Of a DNA stretch of 64,000 bases, positions 33,205-44,927 are shown in pieces. The stretch comes from Gambelia wislizenii. Taxonomy: Eukaryota > Chordata > Lepidosauria > Squamata > Crotaphytidae. Below the pieces are notes generated by a model that saw only the letters and a list, made by a program, of their open reading frames with translations, was not told the origin of the DNA and made no database searches. Position 1 is the stretch's first letter. Every line of letters begins with the position of its first letter. The position numbers and the translations under genes are program-made. The DNA is taken from contig JAUMIR010000001.1 of the NCBI GenBank assembly GCA_030847615.1, forward strand, positions 82,199,501-82,263,500, written 5' to 3'.

Positions 33205-33966
33205 GAAAGATAGCAAAGAATTACATCCGTTGTTTGTGGTTTATCCCAGGAAGCACAATACGCCATCTGCACCCTTTCCTGGAAGTCGGGGATCTTGAGA
33301 CTGTGGTACATGCACTGGTAACCTCCCATCTTGATTTCTGTAATGCACTCTACATGGGGCTACCCTCGTGCTTTGTCCGGAAACTTCAACTAGTACAGAG
33401 TATGGCAGCCAGACTGATCTTGGGTACATCCAGAAGAGATCATATTACACTGATCTTAAGATCACTCCACTGGTTGTCCATTAGTTTCCGGGCCCAGTAC
33501 AAGGTATTGGTTATCACTTTGAAAGCCCTAAATGGCTTGGGTCCAACCTATCTTCGGGACCGCCTCCTTCCATATAATCCTCCCTGTAGACTCAGGCCCT
33601 CTGGGAGGCATTTGTTACAACCTTTAAAAACTAGGCTTTCTTCGACCTCCTGGAGGGCCTTTTCAGCTATTGCTCCCAGATTATGGAACGGCCTGCCAGA
33701 TGAGATCCGTCATATCACCACCCTAAATAGCTCTTAAAAAGCTCTTAAGATGGATCTCTTCTGGCAGGCCTTTCCTGAATAGATACCCAGCCATCAAAAA
33801 AGAAAATCTAGCTTGCCCTGATCTCTGTCTGTTATTTTTATTTTTTGTATTTTTTTAAACTATGTTTTAATTCCTGAATTATTTAATTGTATTTTAAGTG
33901 GGGGTGAGATTGAAGGTTTGGGATGTATATTTTATTTGTTGTAAGCCGCCCTGATTGCGTTTCATA
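33205..33966 (+). mobile_element. L2-clade LINE, C-terminal reverse transcriptase and 3' UTR
   Basis: An open frame to 33737 encodes the C-terminal part of L2-type ORF2: ALVTSHLDFCNALYMGLPS, VRKLQLVQSMAARLI, SLHWLSISFRAQYKVL, GLGPTYLRDRL. It ends at a stop after TLNSS. The 3' UTR (TAAGCCGCCCTGATTGCG at 33942) is cut by the MITE at 33967 and resumes at 34569. A 5'-truncated, non-autonomous copy, but fairly young because the frame is open over ~180 codons. Confidence 0.85.
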
Positions 33967-34568
33967 GGGTGCATCTATACGATCATAAAAAAATACGTTT
34001 TGGGGGTAAAAAATACAAATAGGCTGTCGTTCGTATGCATATGAACTGCCCACACGATTTTTTACCCCCTCAAAACTCCGTACGACTTCCTCTTCCCCAA
34101 GCTGGCTGGAGCGAGCAAGCCAAGTGGCGGTTTTAAATCTCCCGCTGCTTTTTTTTTTAAAAGGTTCCTGCCTTGCGGACAGTCGGTTTTCCCGATTTAC
34201 AATATACAACAATAAATAAATAAATGTATAATTCACGGACTTACCGGACGCTCGCTAGCCGGGAATCCAACATGGCGGCTGCTCCCAATTCCCCTCCGTG
34301 TTAGCCCCACCCCCTCTGCTCGGCGAGCCAATCAGATTACACAGCCTGTTCGTATGTGTGTGAACGGACCGTACAGACCCATTAGCCATCCGAACAGCGT
34401 ACAGATTTCTCATTGCGATCCACTTTCCCTCCCGAACGCTGCGTGTGCATATTTCAGGGTGGAAAACCGCCCCCCTCTTTTGCATGCATTTGAATCCGAA
34501 CGGCCGTGTGTACCGAAGCGCGAACTTCCGCACGCTGTACGTATTATTTAAATTGTGTAGACAGGACC
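33967..34568. mobile_element. CpG-rich Harbinger-like MITE, family H2 (copy 2), inserted in L2
   Basis: Exact ATA on both sides (33964-33966, 34569-34571). Ends GGGTGCATCTATACGAT and ATTGTGTAGACAGGACC. 602 bp, same orientation as copy 1 (8983). It shares AACATGGCGGC (34269-34279), GCCAATCAG (34327-34335) and TGTTCGTATGTGTG. It splits the 3' UTR of the L2, so it is younger than that copy. Confidence 0.88.
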
Positions 34569-34615
34569 ATAGAGGGGTGGGATATAAATAAATTTTATTA
34601 TTATTATATTATTAT
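34569..34615 (+). mobile_element. Distal 3' end of the split L2
   Basis: GAGGGGTGGGATATAAATAA continues the L2 3' end interrupted at 33966 and finishes in a TTATTATTA tail. Confidence 0.8.
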
Positions 34616-35280
34616 AATATTTTCAGAGCTCTTTCATATTTTTACACATGACTAGAGTAGGATAATATATCTTAAGTCCTAAAGACCTATCTGAGCATAG
34701 GGATAGATTCTGTCCCTCCATATTAGGTGTGGTGAACATTTGTCCAACCAAACATTGTTGGACTGAAATTCCCATCTGTTCTCAGTATTATGCTAGCTAG
34801 GATGGATGGGAGTTGTAGTCCAAGAACAACTGGAAAGATACACATTCTACAGTTTCACCCTGCACTGATGCTTCCAAATGTCAAGGGAGAAAATACAATG
34901 CAAGGAGAACATGATGACAATAATTTTACACTGCCATCAATATGCATGGCACTCTATGGAGTATTACAGAACAGTTTCCTCCTAAAGGACCTTGCAATCT
35001 AAAATTCAGTGCAGAAGTAGCAACTGAGAAATAGATGTGAAAAAGGGGCTGATCAGAGAAAAAAGGCATTTTTAGACATTTATGTTGAATGTTGTGTAAC
35101 TGAACCAAGACACCACATGTGCAGCTGAATGCACAACCACACATGCATGTGCATCCATTCAGAATGACACAGCATGCACAAGCCTGCTCGCACCACCTGG
35201 AAACAAATATGGACATTGCACATTGGACAAAAATGTCTAACTACTTCTGTAGTGGACCTTCTGCGCATATAGGACACTAA
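34616..35280. other. Unassigned stretch with a hAT-like scrap
   Basis: 34755-34830 has GGACTGAAATTCCCATCTG and GGGAGTTGTAGTCC, a diverged inverted pair of the ACTACAACTCCCA type. Otherwise nothing recognised. Confidence 0.4.
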
Positions 35281-35915
35281 GGACATTATCAGACGTGGCA
35301 AAAACTGCACAATTACGATGTTACGGTAGCATGAACAGGTCCCGCTATTACACAGTGTTATCATGTTTGCATTGTTAATCTATGCTCCAGCCATGAATAA
35401 GGCATCACTTCTTATTGATGGAAGAAACCATCAATACCTCTCAATATCACTTTTTTGTGTGTGTGATAACTGAAGAGCGTGCAAAACCACATCCCATTGT
35501 AATCCTGAAATTACAGCATGAATGTGTGGTCCTTTTTTCCACCTCCCCATTCCCAGCGAGAAAACTTCCAGGTGAGAACATGAAAATGAAGTGCAGGACA
35601 CCCTTTTTAGGAACTGTCCCATTTTCTTTGCACATTTTAAGGTTTGTTTCAGTGCTTGTCTGTTCATTTACTTCATTAATTAAGGTGTTTTTGGAGTTTT
35701 AAGCACGCTCACATCTTCTCCCAAGAACTGCCGAAATCTCACCTGTGCGAAACCACAGACGTAAACTCCTATTCTTAAAGCACTAGTGGTGATTGTGTGA
35801 TAATTCCATGGTGATTCTTTCATGTAATTACAGTGATGTGTGATAATGCCACTATGTTTCTGCTTTCTGCATTCATGGAATTAACAGCATTTTTAGATGC
35901 TAGTCTGATAAGTCC
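35281..35915. mobile_element. Harbinger-like MITE, long H1-related variant, TAA duplication
   Basis: Ends GGACATTATCAGACG and TAGTCTGATAAGTCC, with exact TAA on both sides. 635 bp; related to 15374-15984 in its interior. No coding frame is conserved between them. Confidence 0.85.
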
Positions 35916-35918
35916 TAA

Positions 35919-37366
35919 TAAGGTTATGGTTCTCTCGTATGGATACTATTCCCAAAGAAATTGTAAAACCCCTCATCTCTTTCTCTTAGGATCAACCTTC
36001 CAACACTTATTCCTCTCTCTGAGAGTGAGGACCCTGCCCACCCACCCCCACAGGCACCTCTCCCTGTTTTCTCCTTCCCCATCCAATCCATCTTGCCCTC
36101 CCCAGCTCCTTTCAGTCATGCTACTGCTCTCTTTATCTTTCTCCTGTTTGCTGGATGGCTTCTCCACTTTTAACTAAACAGGAAGGAATGGTGTCAAGGC
36201 CTCCTCTTATCCCACTACTCCTTTGAACAGGTTTCTGGCCAATTGGCAAAGTGAAGGGGCAGCCACTAACCAGGAAACATTTTTCTTTCCTGACGGCACC
36301 TCTGAGTCCACAAAGGGGCCCAGGGACATTCTAGGGAAAATTAATATCAAGGTGCCTAAAAACAGTTGCTTCTTCACTTTGCTTGAAAGCACACCCAGCT
36401 GCCTGGTAAAAACAACAATAATGAAATGGTGTTTTTTTAAAACAAAACAAAACAAAACAAAACAAAAAAAAACACAAGTGGAGGGTTGTGGTACAAGTGG
36501 AGGGTTGCTCTGGGGAAAGCAAAATTAGCGCCTTGACAAAAGAGACAGATGGTTTGTGTAAGAGAGAGAGAGGAAGTGAGAAAGAAGAGGGAGCTTTAAC
36601 TCTAGTCCTGAATGCTGTCTTTTCCATTTTATTTCATTTTGCTCATGCCCTGTACTGTCATTAGTATTGTACTCTCAGCATCATTAAATATCACAGGATG
36701 TCCCACACTTCCCTCTGTGTCCTTGAGTTGTGAATTTACCATTTTATAGTTTGACAACAACTTCTTGGCCACATGGGTAGGCTTGCGCACTCTAGATTAG
36801 TGTCATTTTCATTGCAATCTTTTTCCCCCAGCCTTGACAGTTCTCTAATGATCAGCATCATTTCCATCACCCACAGAAGAAATGATTGGCTGAACATGAC
36901 ATTGACAGACTAGGGGATGAAGCTGTATTGAATACATGAGGAGAAAACTGTATAATGACTGAACTCAGAAGACTTAAGGACAGAATATGGCATTATTAAT
37001 TTCTTTTGACCTTTTGACACCCATTCCAAAAATTCATGGGAGATTTGAGGATAACTGAAGAGCATTTGGAACTAAATTTTATTTGAAAGGACAAGGATAT
37101 AAATGTTCACAAATCTGCATTGTAAAGCATCATTCCCCTCTATTCTTAAAAGATGTTAGCATACATTCCTTCTTTGAAATGAAAAGGAGTTTGTATTTTC
37201 AGGATAATGCAGTGAAAACACAGTCCTGTCTGGCTGGGGACCAGGTTGTTTGAAAGGCTATATTCTCTCCAATGAGCCCTCCTGAGCTTTAAGATCGTCC
37301 TCTCAGTTCTTCCCCCCACAAATGTTTGCTAGGGAAATATTAGATGGCTTTTTGGAGGCTCTGTCA
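35919..37366. other. Unassigned stretch
   Basis: (AAAAC)n near 36440-36475. C/T-rich at 36000-36160. No gene or recognised family. Confidence 0.4.
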
Positions 37367-37936
37367 TACCAACCCCCATTAATATTCTTTTGCCAGCATA
37401 TTTTGCTGCATTTTTATGCCAGCAAAAGACCCCCCACACACACACACACACCAGACCTAACTTTAGCAGCATAAATGAAGCATCCTCAGCATAAATGGAG
37501 CACGAATTGAGCTCTGTTTACTTCCGGGGTTGACTTCTCAACGATTCTTGCGAGAAGATGTGAGAGTGGCAAATTAAATAAATTAATCAAAATAAACACA
37601 TAAAGCGTACAACAAAGCGCAAAAACACACTTAAAAAGTCCCAAGTGAACCGGGGGGGGGGCGGCTTTCCATAAAAAGGGTGTCTGTCGCTAGCTCACCC
37701 GGAAGTGTTCTGCCAATTGACGCTGTATTCACTGAGCACAATGGTGCCAAGTTTCAAATGCCAACAATGCCAGCAACAAAGCACCACGCAGATCACTTGA
37801 CGGCTTGGCCTATCAATAAAAAGGAATTATTTTTACAATATATGATCGTAAAAGAACGATGTCATCTGGTATGTGCACACTTTCGTGATCATTAGGCGTC
37901 GTTATGATGCCATATTTGCCTGATCTGATAAAGTCC
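37367..37936. mobile_element. Harbinger-like MITE, family H1
   Basis: Left end GGCTCTGTCATACC (diverged), right end TCTGATAAAGTCC. Stem-loop CTTTTGCCAGCATA ... TATGCCAGCAAAAG at 37388-37429. A CA microsatellite has grown inside (37434-37453). The interior has CCGGAAGTGTTCTGCC. Confidence 0.8.
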
Positions 37937-37939
37937 TGA

Positions 37940-38215
37940 AGCTCCTTGAGGTATGAGGCTAAGTGGGGCCCTTCTCTGTTGTCCAGCAGCCAAACGTCTT
38001 TCTTCAGACAGGCCTAGGGTATGTAAGCTGGGTCATAGCTGAAAGGGGCTGCAGGTGTTTGGAGTTTTTTTTAAATGTTGTGTTTTAAATTGCATTTTAA
38101 CCTGTTTTCATGCTGTAAATACTGTTTTTTATTGTAATTTTATGGTGGCTAGTTGCTTTCTGGGTGCCTTTTTTGGCAGACAGCTGAAATATAAATTTAA
38201 TCAATCAATCAATTT
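37940..38215 (+). mobile_element. LINE (L2-like) 3' UTR fragment
   Basis: Typical order of a squamate L2/CR1-type 3' UTR: TTTCTTCAGACAGGCC, T-rich segment, then GCAGACAGCTGAAATATAAA and an (AATC)n tail. No coding part left. Confidence 0.5.
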
Positions 38216-38397
38216 TTGGAGGCTTTCTAGTAACTTTAATTTTACAGAGGGTTATTCTTAGCCAACTTTGCTCCATACTAAGAGAAAGTGATCTGAGATC
38301 TTTGGAGAATGTGACATGGATCATTTTCTGAGGCAACCATTAAACAAATACCCCACCACTCCATGCATTCCCCAAATCATTCTCCATCAGTCTTCAC

Positions 38398-38437
<40 letters not shown>

Positions 38438-38598
38438 CCTTTCACTTTTGGCAACAGCCTTAAGATGCTCCTAGGGCTTGTGTTTTGGCATACTCTTATG
38501 CAGCATGTCAGAATGATGGGGAAAATGTAAAAACCTCCTGTTCTCATTTCCTCCTGCTGCGCAGCCAGTTCTCATGATGCCATCATTTGCAAGCAGAG

Positions 38599-38603
<5 letters not shown>
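38216..38603. other. Unassigned, with a CA microsatellite
   Basis: (CA)n at 38395-38435; otherwise nothing recognised. Confidence 0.5.
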
Positions 38604-38634
<31 letters not shown>

Positions 38635-39646
38635 CTTTTCTTTGCAAATGAAGATTCAGGAAGGACTCATCCCATGCTTTCTGCAAGCACGCTGATGACT
38701 AAAAAGGCCAATCTGAGATAAACAAGTCCGGTTGCAGAAAGCACAGCAGAAGGTCTCCTTGGGTGATGTTTTTGGGTTGTGATTCTTTCTGTGTTGTCAT
38801 TTCTCTTCAAGACTTGTTCGGCAAGACTTCTCAAATAATGCTGCAGCATTGTGGATAGTGTCTCCATGCCTCCCGATGTGAGGCAAGGGCGGACCACTGT
38901 TGGTGATCAATTTGGCCGAGCCTGAGATGTTGTTTCAGGGAATCTTTGTATCAATTTTTGGAGTGTCCCTCTTACGCTGACCCGTGGCGAGTTCACCATA
39001 GAGTACTATTTTTGAGAGGCGATGGTCCTCCATCCTAGAAATGTGCCCTGCCCAGCGCAGCTGCGTTCTCAATATCATGGCCTCAATGCTGGTGATCCCT
39101 GCTTGCTCAAGGACAGCAACATTCGTCACATAGTCAGTCCAGTGTATATTTAGGATTGTGTGTAGACAGCGCTGATGAAAGCGTTCAAGGAGTCGTAGGT
39201 GGTGGCGATAGGTGACCCATGTTTCAGATCCATAAAGGAGAATAGACAGTACAATGGCTCTATACACACTGATTTTTGTGCTTTGCCTCAGGTGTTTATT
39301 GCTCCAGACTTTTTTGTGAAGTCTTCCAAATGCACTATATGCCTTTGCTAATCTGTGATCGGTCTCTTTGTCAGTCTTGGCATCTGAGGAGATGATGCTT
39401 CCCAGGTAGGTGAACTGCTGAACGGACTTAAGCAGAGATTTGCCGACGGCAATGTGGGGATGGTGGTGTTCGTCCTGTGGTGCAGGCTGGTAAAGAACTT
39501 CTGTTTTCTTCAGGTTGACTTCCAGCCCAAACAGCTCTGCAGCTGTTGCGAAGCAGGATGTTAGGTGCTGCAGAGCTGCTTCTGTGTGGGCAACAAGGGC
39601 AGCATCATCAGTGAAGAGCAGCTCATGGACTAGATAGTTTAGAGTC
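38604..39646 (-). mobile_element. Non-LTR retrotransposon 3' half with a (GA)n tail
   Basis: The minus-strand frame 38935-39646 encodes the end of a reverse transcriptase and its C-terminal region: HELLFTDDAALVAHT (F-x-DD centre), NLKKTEVLYQPAPQ, YLGSIISSDAKTDKE, LLYGSETWVTYRHHLRLLER, RMEDHRLSKIVLYGEL. Downstream, in broken frame, is a CysHis segment also seen at 46.1 kb. The minus-strand 3' end passes straight into a (GA)n microsatellite (38604-38632). The upstream coding part continues after the MITE at 39981. The clade is uncertain (RTE-like or related). Confidence 0.8.
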
Positions 39647-39649
39647 TTA

Positions 39650-39977
39650 GGACTTTTTCGGACGTTTATAAAGTAACGCAAGCAGCCTCATCAGCTTGCG
39701 AGGCTGTTGCGCTGCAAAGCGTTAGTTTCAGATGACGCTCACCCCTGCCGGTACTCTTGCGGTACCGCGGGGAGAGTTGAGCATCATACTTCCTTGATTT
39801 TTAATCACGATCAACTTTCGTGAGTAAAAATCAAGGAAATATGACGCTCAATTCTCCCCACGGTACCGCAACAGTACCGGCAGGGGCAAGCGTCATCCGA
39901 AACTGCTGCTTTGCAGCGCAGCAGCCTTGCAAGCTGATGAGGCTGTTTGCGTTATTTTTCAGCGTCCAAAAAAGTCC
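39650..39977. mobile_element. Palindromic Harbinger-type MITE with TTA duplication
   Basis: Exact TTA on both sides (39647-39649, 39978-39980). Ends GGACTTTTTCGGACG and CGTCCAAAAAAGTCC. The two halves are inverted copies of each other for about 155 bp, with a ~15-bp centre around 39815 (GATCAACTTTCGTG). CpG-rich. It interrupts the reverse transcriptase frame of the LINE. Confidence 0.93.
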
Positions 39978-39980
39978 TTA

Positions 39981-40015
39981 GTGTGAGCCCTCAGACGGTT
40001 TAAGTTAAACAAGCT
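39981..40015 (-). mobile_element. Upstream piece of the split LINE
   Basis: On the minus strand this reads GSLFNLNRLRAH, the segment that normally precedes the F-x-DD box in this LINE family. It supports the view that the MITE split one continuous LINE. Confidence 0.7.
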
Positions 40016-41569
40016 ACCATTCTCCCATTCAAAAGGTTAATGAGTAGAAGTTTCTCCACTACATGAAATATTGACTTTCAGGTTGTGTTGAAAGTGATTT
40101 AAAAGGAGGAGGGGGAGTGAGAAGAGATCAACACAGAGTTGCAAGTACATTTAAAACCATCAGTATCCTAGCAATTTTTATTATCCTGCCCACTACTAAA
40201 AAAATTAAAAAACTGTATTAAAAAGAAGAAATATCACTAGAACTCTTATCAAAACTTAGATTATTTTTTTAAAAAAAAACTGATCTGGGATTGATCTGGG
40301 GCTTGTTTCTATTTTTGGTGTGCAGTAACTTGTGGAAAGCATTAAAATAGGGTTCACTGATTAAATTCTATGTGGCCATTTGTCTCCACTGGGAGTCCAA
40401 AAACCACAAATGGTTGGGCACACAACTATTACTTTAAAAATACCATGCCCCATGGCAAATAAAATAAAATAAATGCTACTAGAAGCCTTGAGAAGTGGGA
40501 AAATGCAGAGAAAAGGCTTAGCATTAGCATTAATCCATTTGACCTGACCAATTTATGGAAAGGGTATAGTGCAAGGAGCAACTGGATACCTCTTTGTACA
40601 TAAGTCAAAAATGCACTTATGTTGGCATAACAGGAGGTTATGCCAACATAAGTATACAGAGGATTATGGCCAAAATGCCCAAAAATTCTTGCCCGGACAT
40701 GCTGTTGAAAAATTTAATACATGTATGTAGCTGAGGCAGGTAGATTTCCAACCAATGAATGGTGGACAGTGACCTTGGAGTATGACATTTTAAAACAGCA
40801 GTTAGTAATACAGGATCCAACCATATTGACCATAAATTCCAAGTCACAGGAATATAGTTGAAAAGCACATATATTTCTATTAATATCAAAGCTTCTTGTT
40901 CTGTGAAATTAATATGCTGCAGTACCTCCAACCACATAGGAGGCACACTGGATGTGTCCACATCTTATGTCACAAAGAAGTGTCACCCAGATTAGATTAC
41001 CAACATTTATTTGAAGTAGCCAATTTATTTCTAAATGGATGAAATTAATGTATATGAACCTTAGCATCTGAAAGGAATGTTTTAGGGTGACTTTTTTTTT
41101 CATTTTTATAAAATTGGGGAAAACACTTTTGTATCTATTTCAAAATAATTTTAGATATTTTACTTTCATACTGACTTTTGTAGGATGCTATCTTGGCCTC
41201 TGCTTTTGTTTTCCTTCCTGGATTAATCACACAGATGATCCTATCCAAACAGGGATCTCTTTGGGAAAGGAGACAATATCATGATGCTACATAGCCAATT
41301 AGACTGAGCAGCTTATCACTCAGAGCCAGCAAGGACAATTTCATTGAATAAACAAACACTTCCCCAATAGTTATTCAAACACTGTTTTGTTTTTTTTTAA
41401 AGTTTCCATGCATCACTTAAATTATTCACAAAAAGCAGGAAGGGTTGATACTCAACTCCAATGAACATTAATTATAGCCAAATTAAAAAGACCAGATCAT
41501 TTGTGGGCAAGTACAGCATGCTTTGTACAGGCTGCTGTGTATATTTCACTCTATAATCAGTTTGTTATT
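40016..41569. other. Unassigned stretch
   Basis: AT-rich, no recognised repeat or gene, except for the hairpin at 40615-40653. Confidence 0.4.
40615..40653. repeat. Perfect 17-bp inverted repeat
   Basis: ACTTATGTTGGCATAAC and its exact complement GTTATGCCAACATAAGT with a 5-bp loop. No T-run follows, so it is not a Pol III or bacterial terminator. It may be the remnant of a palindromic MITE. Confidence 0.85.
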
Positions 41570-42960
41570 GTCACACACCAGCTGGAAGAGTCTTCATCAA
41601 ATGAAGAACCAGAGCTCTGGACAGTAGATCCCTTCTGAAGTCACAGGAGATCATAGATGAACCTGGTCTCTTAGGAGGGATGGCATCCCCTCCACATCAT
41701 GGAAACTCAGCAACATAGTCTAGCAGAGCTTCTCCCAGAGGAGCAGCACCCCCAAGCCTCAGGGTATCCTAGTTCAGGTTTTGGCATACTCATGAACCAT
41801 TTCTAGGGAGGAAGTAATTAACTCACAGATAATGACAGCAAAAAGCAGGGGGCAGTAAATCAAACAAAAGTCTCAGAGAGCAATCTTGCCTCTAAGGGTC
41901 TGTTTGCAAGGAAGACGCGCAGAAGAGAAGTCAAGCCAGTCCAAAGTTCTGAGAGTCAAACAGAGTCATCAGCCAGTCAAAAAGTCTGAGAGTCAGGCAG
42001 GGTTGTCAGCCAGTCCACAGGTCAGGGTTTCAGGAATCCAGAGTATAACCACAGGAATGCCAAGCCAGAGCTAGAAATCCAACAGTTGTTCCCAGTGGAG
42101 GACATTGGTCAAAGCTATCTCTTCAATTGGCCACAGCCAGCTGTTGTTGATTAAGAGCTCTTCTCCTGCTGTTTGGCAAGGAGCTTCATTGAACATCTTT
42201 GTTCTGCTCTCTTCTCTGCTTGCCAGGTCCGAGAGCTTGGGGGCCATGCTTCTTCATCTGATGGTTCCAGCTGATCTGATGGTGCCTGTACTTGAGCATC
42301 TTCAAGTGAGTCCTGGCTCTGTGTGTCCTGAAGCTGCCATTCCATAGGGGTAGCTGAAGGATCCTCCCCATCCTCAAAGTCTGATTCCTGGGCCATGACA
42401 CAGGGAGGAACAGCCAAGTCTTTTTATTCTGAAGAACTGCAAGGTCAAAGCAGAGTATTCTTCCAGAATAAGAGGTTCTTTTGTTGGCAACTTTTACTAG
42501 CACTTGCTTGATCTTCTGCACCTCTGGTATGTGTGGAACCCAACAGTGTCTGTATAGAAGTGGTGGCTGTGCCAGCACAGGCAGATGAAGAGAGCATACC
42601 AACATGTTTTGTTGGCACCTTGCATTGCTGAAATTCTTGATACATTTGACTCTTCTGATGCTTGACCTTTGTTTTGTGATGAACTCTGTCTCTGTCTTCT
42701 ACACACTTGATTCAGAACTTAGTAAGAACTGTACTGTTGTGACCCTGGCTCTGTTTCTTGGACTCTGCTTTCATCTGCCTCTTATCTGCTTTGGTTGTTG
42801 TGTCCTTGACCTTGGCTTGGCTTCCTGGATAATGTGTTTGGCTACTTCTTAATTGTTCCAGGATTCCCTGCAAGTTTACTGGTCTAACTTGGGACCAACT
42901 TATACCTTGCCTGGCACTTCCTGTCTGGACAAGTACAGTCACCCCCCCTTTCTGCTAGAC
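41570..42960. other. Unresolved dispersed-repeat-like region
   Basis: The minus-strand frame 42151-42417 is acidic and serine-rich (ESDFEDGEDPSATPMEW) with a basic end, and is followed on that strand by a long CTGACT/TGACTG-rich segment ending near TGTGTGACAATAAC. This looks like the 3' end of a retroelement polyprotein followed by an LTR- or UTR-like segment. A similarly worded segment in the opposite orientation lies at 42700-42950 (TCCTTGACCTTGGCTTGGCT). I cannot name the family. Confidence 0.35.
41935..42030. repeat. 37-bp tandem repeat, about 2.5 units
   Basis: GCCAGTC starts at 41935, 41972 and 42009, exactly 37 bp apart; units share CTGAGAGTCA and end in GTCA/TCA. Confidence 0.8.
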
Positions 42961-44287
42961 AGCGATCACAAACATAGTCAATTTGCTCCATTTATAGATA
43001 TTTATTTCCTGGTTAAAAAAAATAGGAGTAAATTGTGCCAATAACATTGGAATATCAATTACCTGGTGACCATAAACTATGTAAGGAAGGGATCTTGCAA
43101 TAGCTTTTCCTGCTGCAATAAAAAAGAGGGAATATGTTCTGTTGGTTAAGATACTCATTTGAAAGTCTTCAATATCAAATCAATTTTGAAGGCATCCACT
43201 TTTTAGAACTATACAGGAGAAGTGGGAAATGTTATAAATTCATTGATCTGTTTTACTGGGAGGGTTCTCTGCAAAAAAAGTAGGATTACAACAAAGTGAA
43301 AGAGATAAGGAACATATCAATTGGAGAAGCTCATAATCAAGTGATAAACAATAAATGATAAAATATTATTGTTATTTATTTCAAGTATTTCTGTCTCACC
43401 TCCTAGTCTGCAAGGGCTCATGAGGCAATGAACTAATAAAAACCGTTTAAAACATTACAAAGATAAAAACATTTAAAAAACACATTAACATTCAAATACT
43501 CTTTAAAAACAGTTAAAACAGCCATTTCAAACACTGAATGCCATGCAGAACAGCACTGTTTTGGCTGTCTGGTGCAAGCTTAAAAGAGATGGGCCCAGCC
43601 TAACTTCTTTGTGTAGGGAGTTCTACAGTCGATGAGCTTCTACAGAGAAAGCCCTATTACGTGCACTCACCAAGCTAACTTCAGGAGATGTTGGGACATG
43701 CAAGAAGGCCCCTCTGAAGGTCTCAAATTTCTGGCAGGCTTGTCTGGGAGGAGGTGGTCTTTCAGATATTTGTAACCAGATATTCTTAATCATGCAAATC
43801 ACCCCAAATCCTGCTGAGTGGCAGTTCATTATGTCCCTAGCATCTTCAAGCTTAATAATACCTTGCATAATAACTGGCAGCCTTGGACAAATGGTCATCC
43901 TTCAGCCTCTTCCAGAAGGTAGTGGTAAGGCTGAAACATCACTGTGAGCTTCCTGAGTACAGGCAAGGTACTGGTGTAGCAGATAAGTAGGCTTTATCAG
44001 TAAAGGCTGCCGAGGCTAGCAGCTCCTCCTGGCTCCTAACTGAAGTGTGGTACACAAACATGATGTCACTTGTTTGATCTTGATAGGTGTCTTCCGTCCA
44101 CAAGGAAGTATAGAGAAACCAGAGTTCAGATGTAAAGAATTATAACAGTACTCAAAACGTTCTTATTCAGATTTTAATTAAGGGAATTATTTAGCTCAAA
44201 TAATTTGCAGCTCGAGGTTGGGTAACATGTGGGACCTTTTCCCTATGTATACCAGTACGGCTGTCAGAACTCCAGCTAAGTAACAAA
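42961..44287. other. Unassigned, with an old dispersed repeat
   Basis: 43385-44000 has wording common in amniote dispersed repeats (GAAAGCCCTATTACGTGCAC; GGGAGTTCTACAGTCGATG) but I cannot name the family with confidence. The rest is AT-rich with no gene. Confidence 0.35.
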
Positions 44288-44924
44288 GGAGATTATCAGA
44301 CACTCAAAACATCCCAGGACAGGGATGACAGGAGATTGGTAAAAGGCTTACCTTTTAGATGACATCGTCCCTGTCCTATGACATTTCCATTCTGCTTCTG
44401 TTCCTTCCCACTTCCTCTTATCCATGGGTTAAGCTCTCAATAAGAAGTCCATTCCATTATAATAATGGAATGATGGCCTAGTGAACAGATGACCCGTTGT
44501 GCTGGCGCGATGCCAGTGGCATGCGACATCACTGGGAGGTCCATGCCAAAGACTTCTGGGTATGATCAGGACAGCCAGGTAAGTGTCACCCTTTTTTCCC
44601 CCTCCACAGGTTGCTTTGAAAGTGTACAGTGTGTTTTTGTGCTTGCTGTCCCTTTTTTCTTTTCTTTTTCTTTTTAAAATATCCGCACGATCGTTCTCTC
44701 ACGAGAACATGCAGGATTTGGTTTTCGGGACATGAAAAGAGCTTTGCAACAGCTCCATTCACACCCAGACAGCTGAGGGGAGGGGGAGCACTCCAGATCG
44801 CACAGCAAGGTAAGTGTCTGAACATTTTTTTCTATCGTCACAGGGACGGGAGTGGGGTGGGAGTGTAGCGGTGGGGGGTGTAGTGGGACAATCCCAGTTT
44901 TGAGGGAACCATGTAATAATCTCC
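44288..44924. mobile_element. Harbinger-like MITE, family H3 (637 bp)
   Basis: Ends GGAGATTATCAGACAC and TAATAATCTCC, flanked by AAA on both sides. CpG-containing centre (GTGCTGGCGCGATGCCAG near 44498). No coding. Confidence 0.65.
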
Positions 44925-44927
44925 AAA

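Noticed and set aside
35431..35702. Open frames on both strands in the 35.3-35.9 kb MITE
   Set aside because: Not conserved in the related 15.4-kb element; non-coding transposon.
42151..42645. Several overlapping minus-strand frames as a host gene
   Set aside because: Only one shows a biased acidic composition; no conserved domain and the context looks like a retroelement end.
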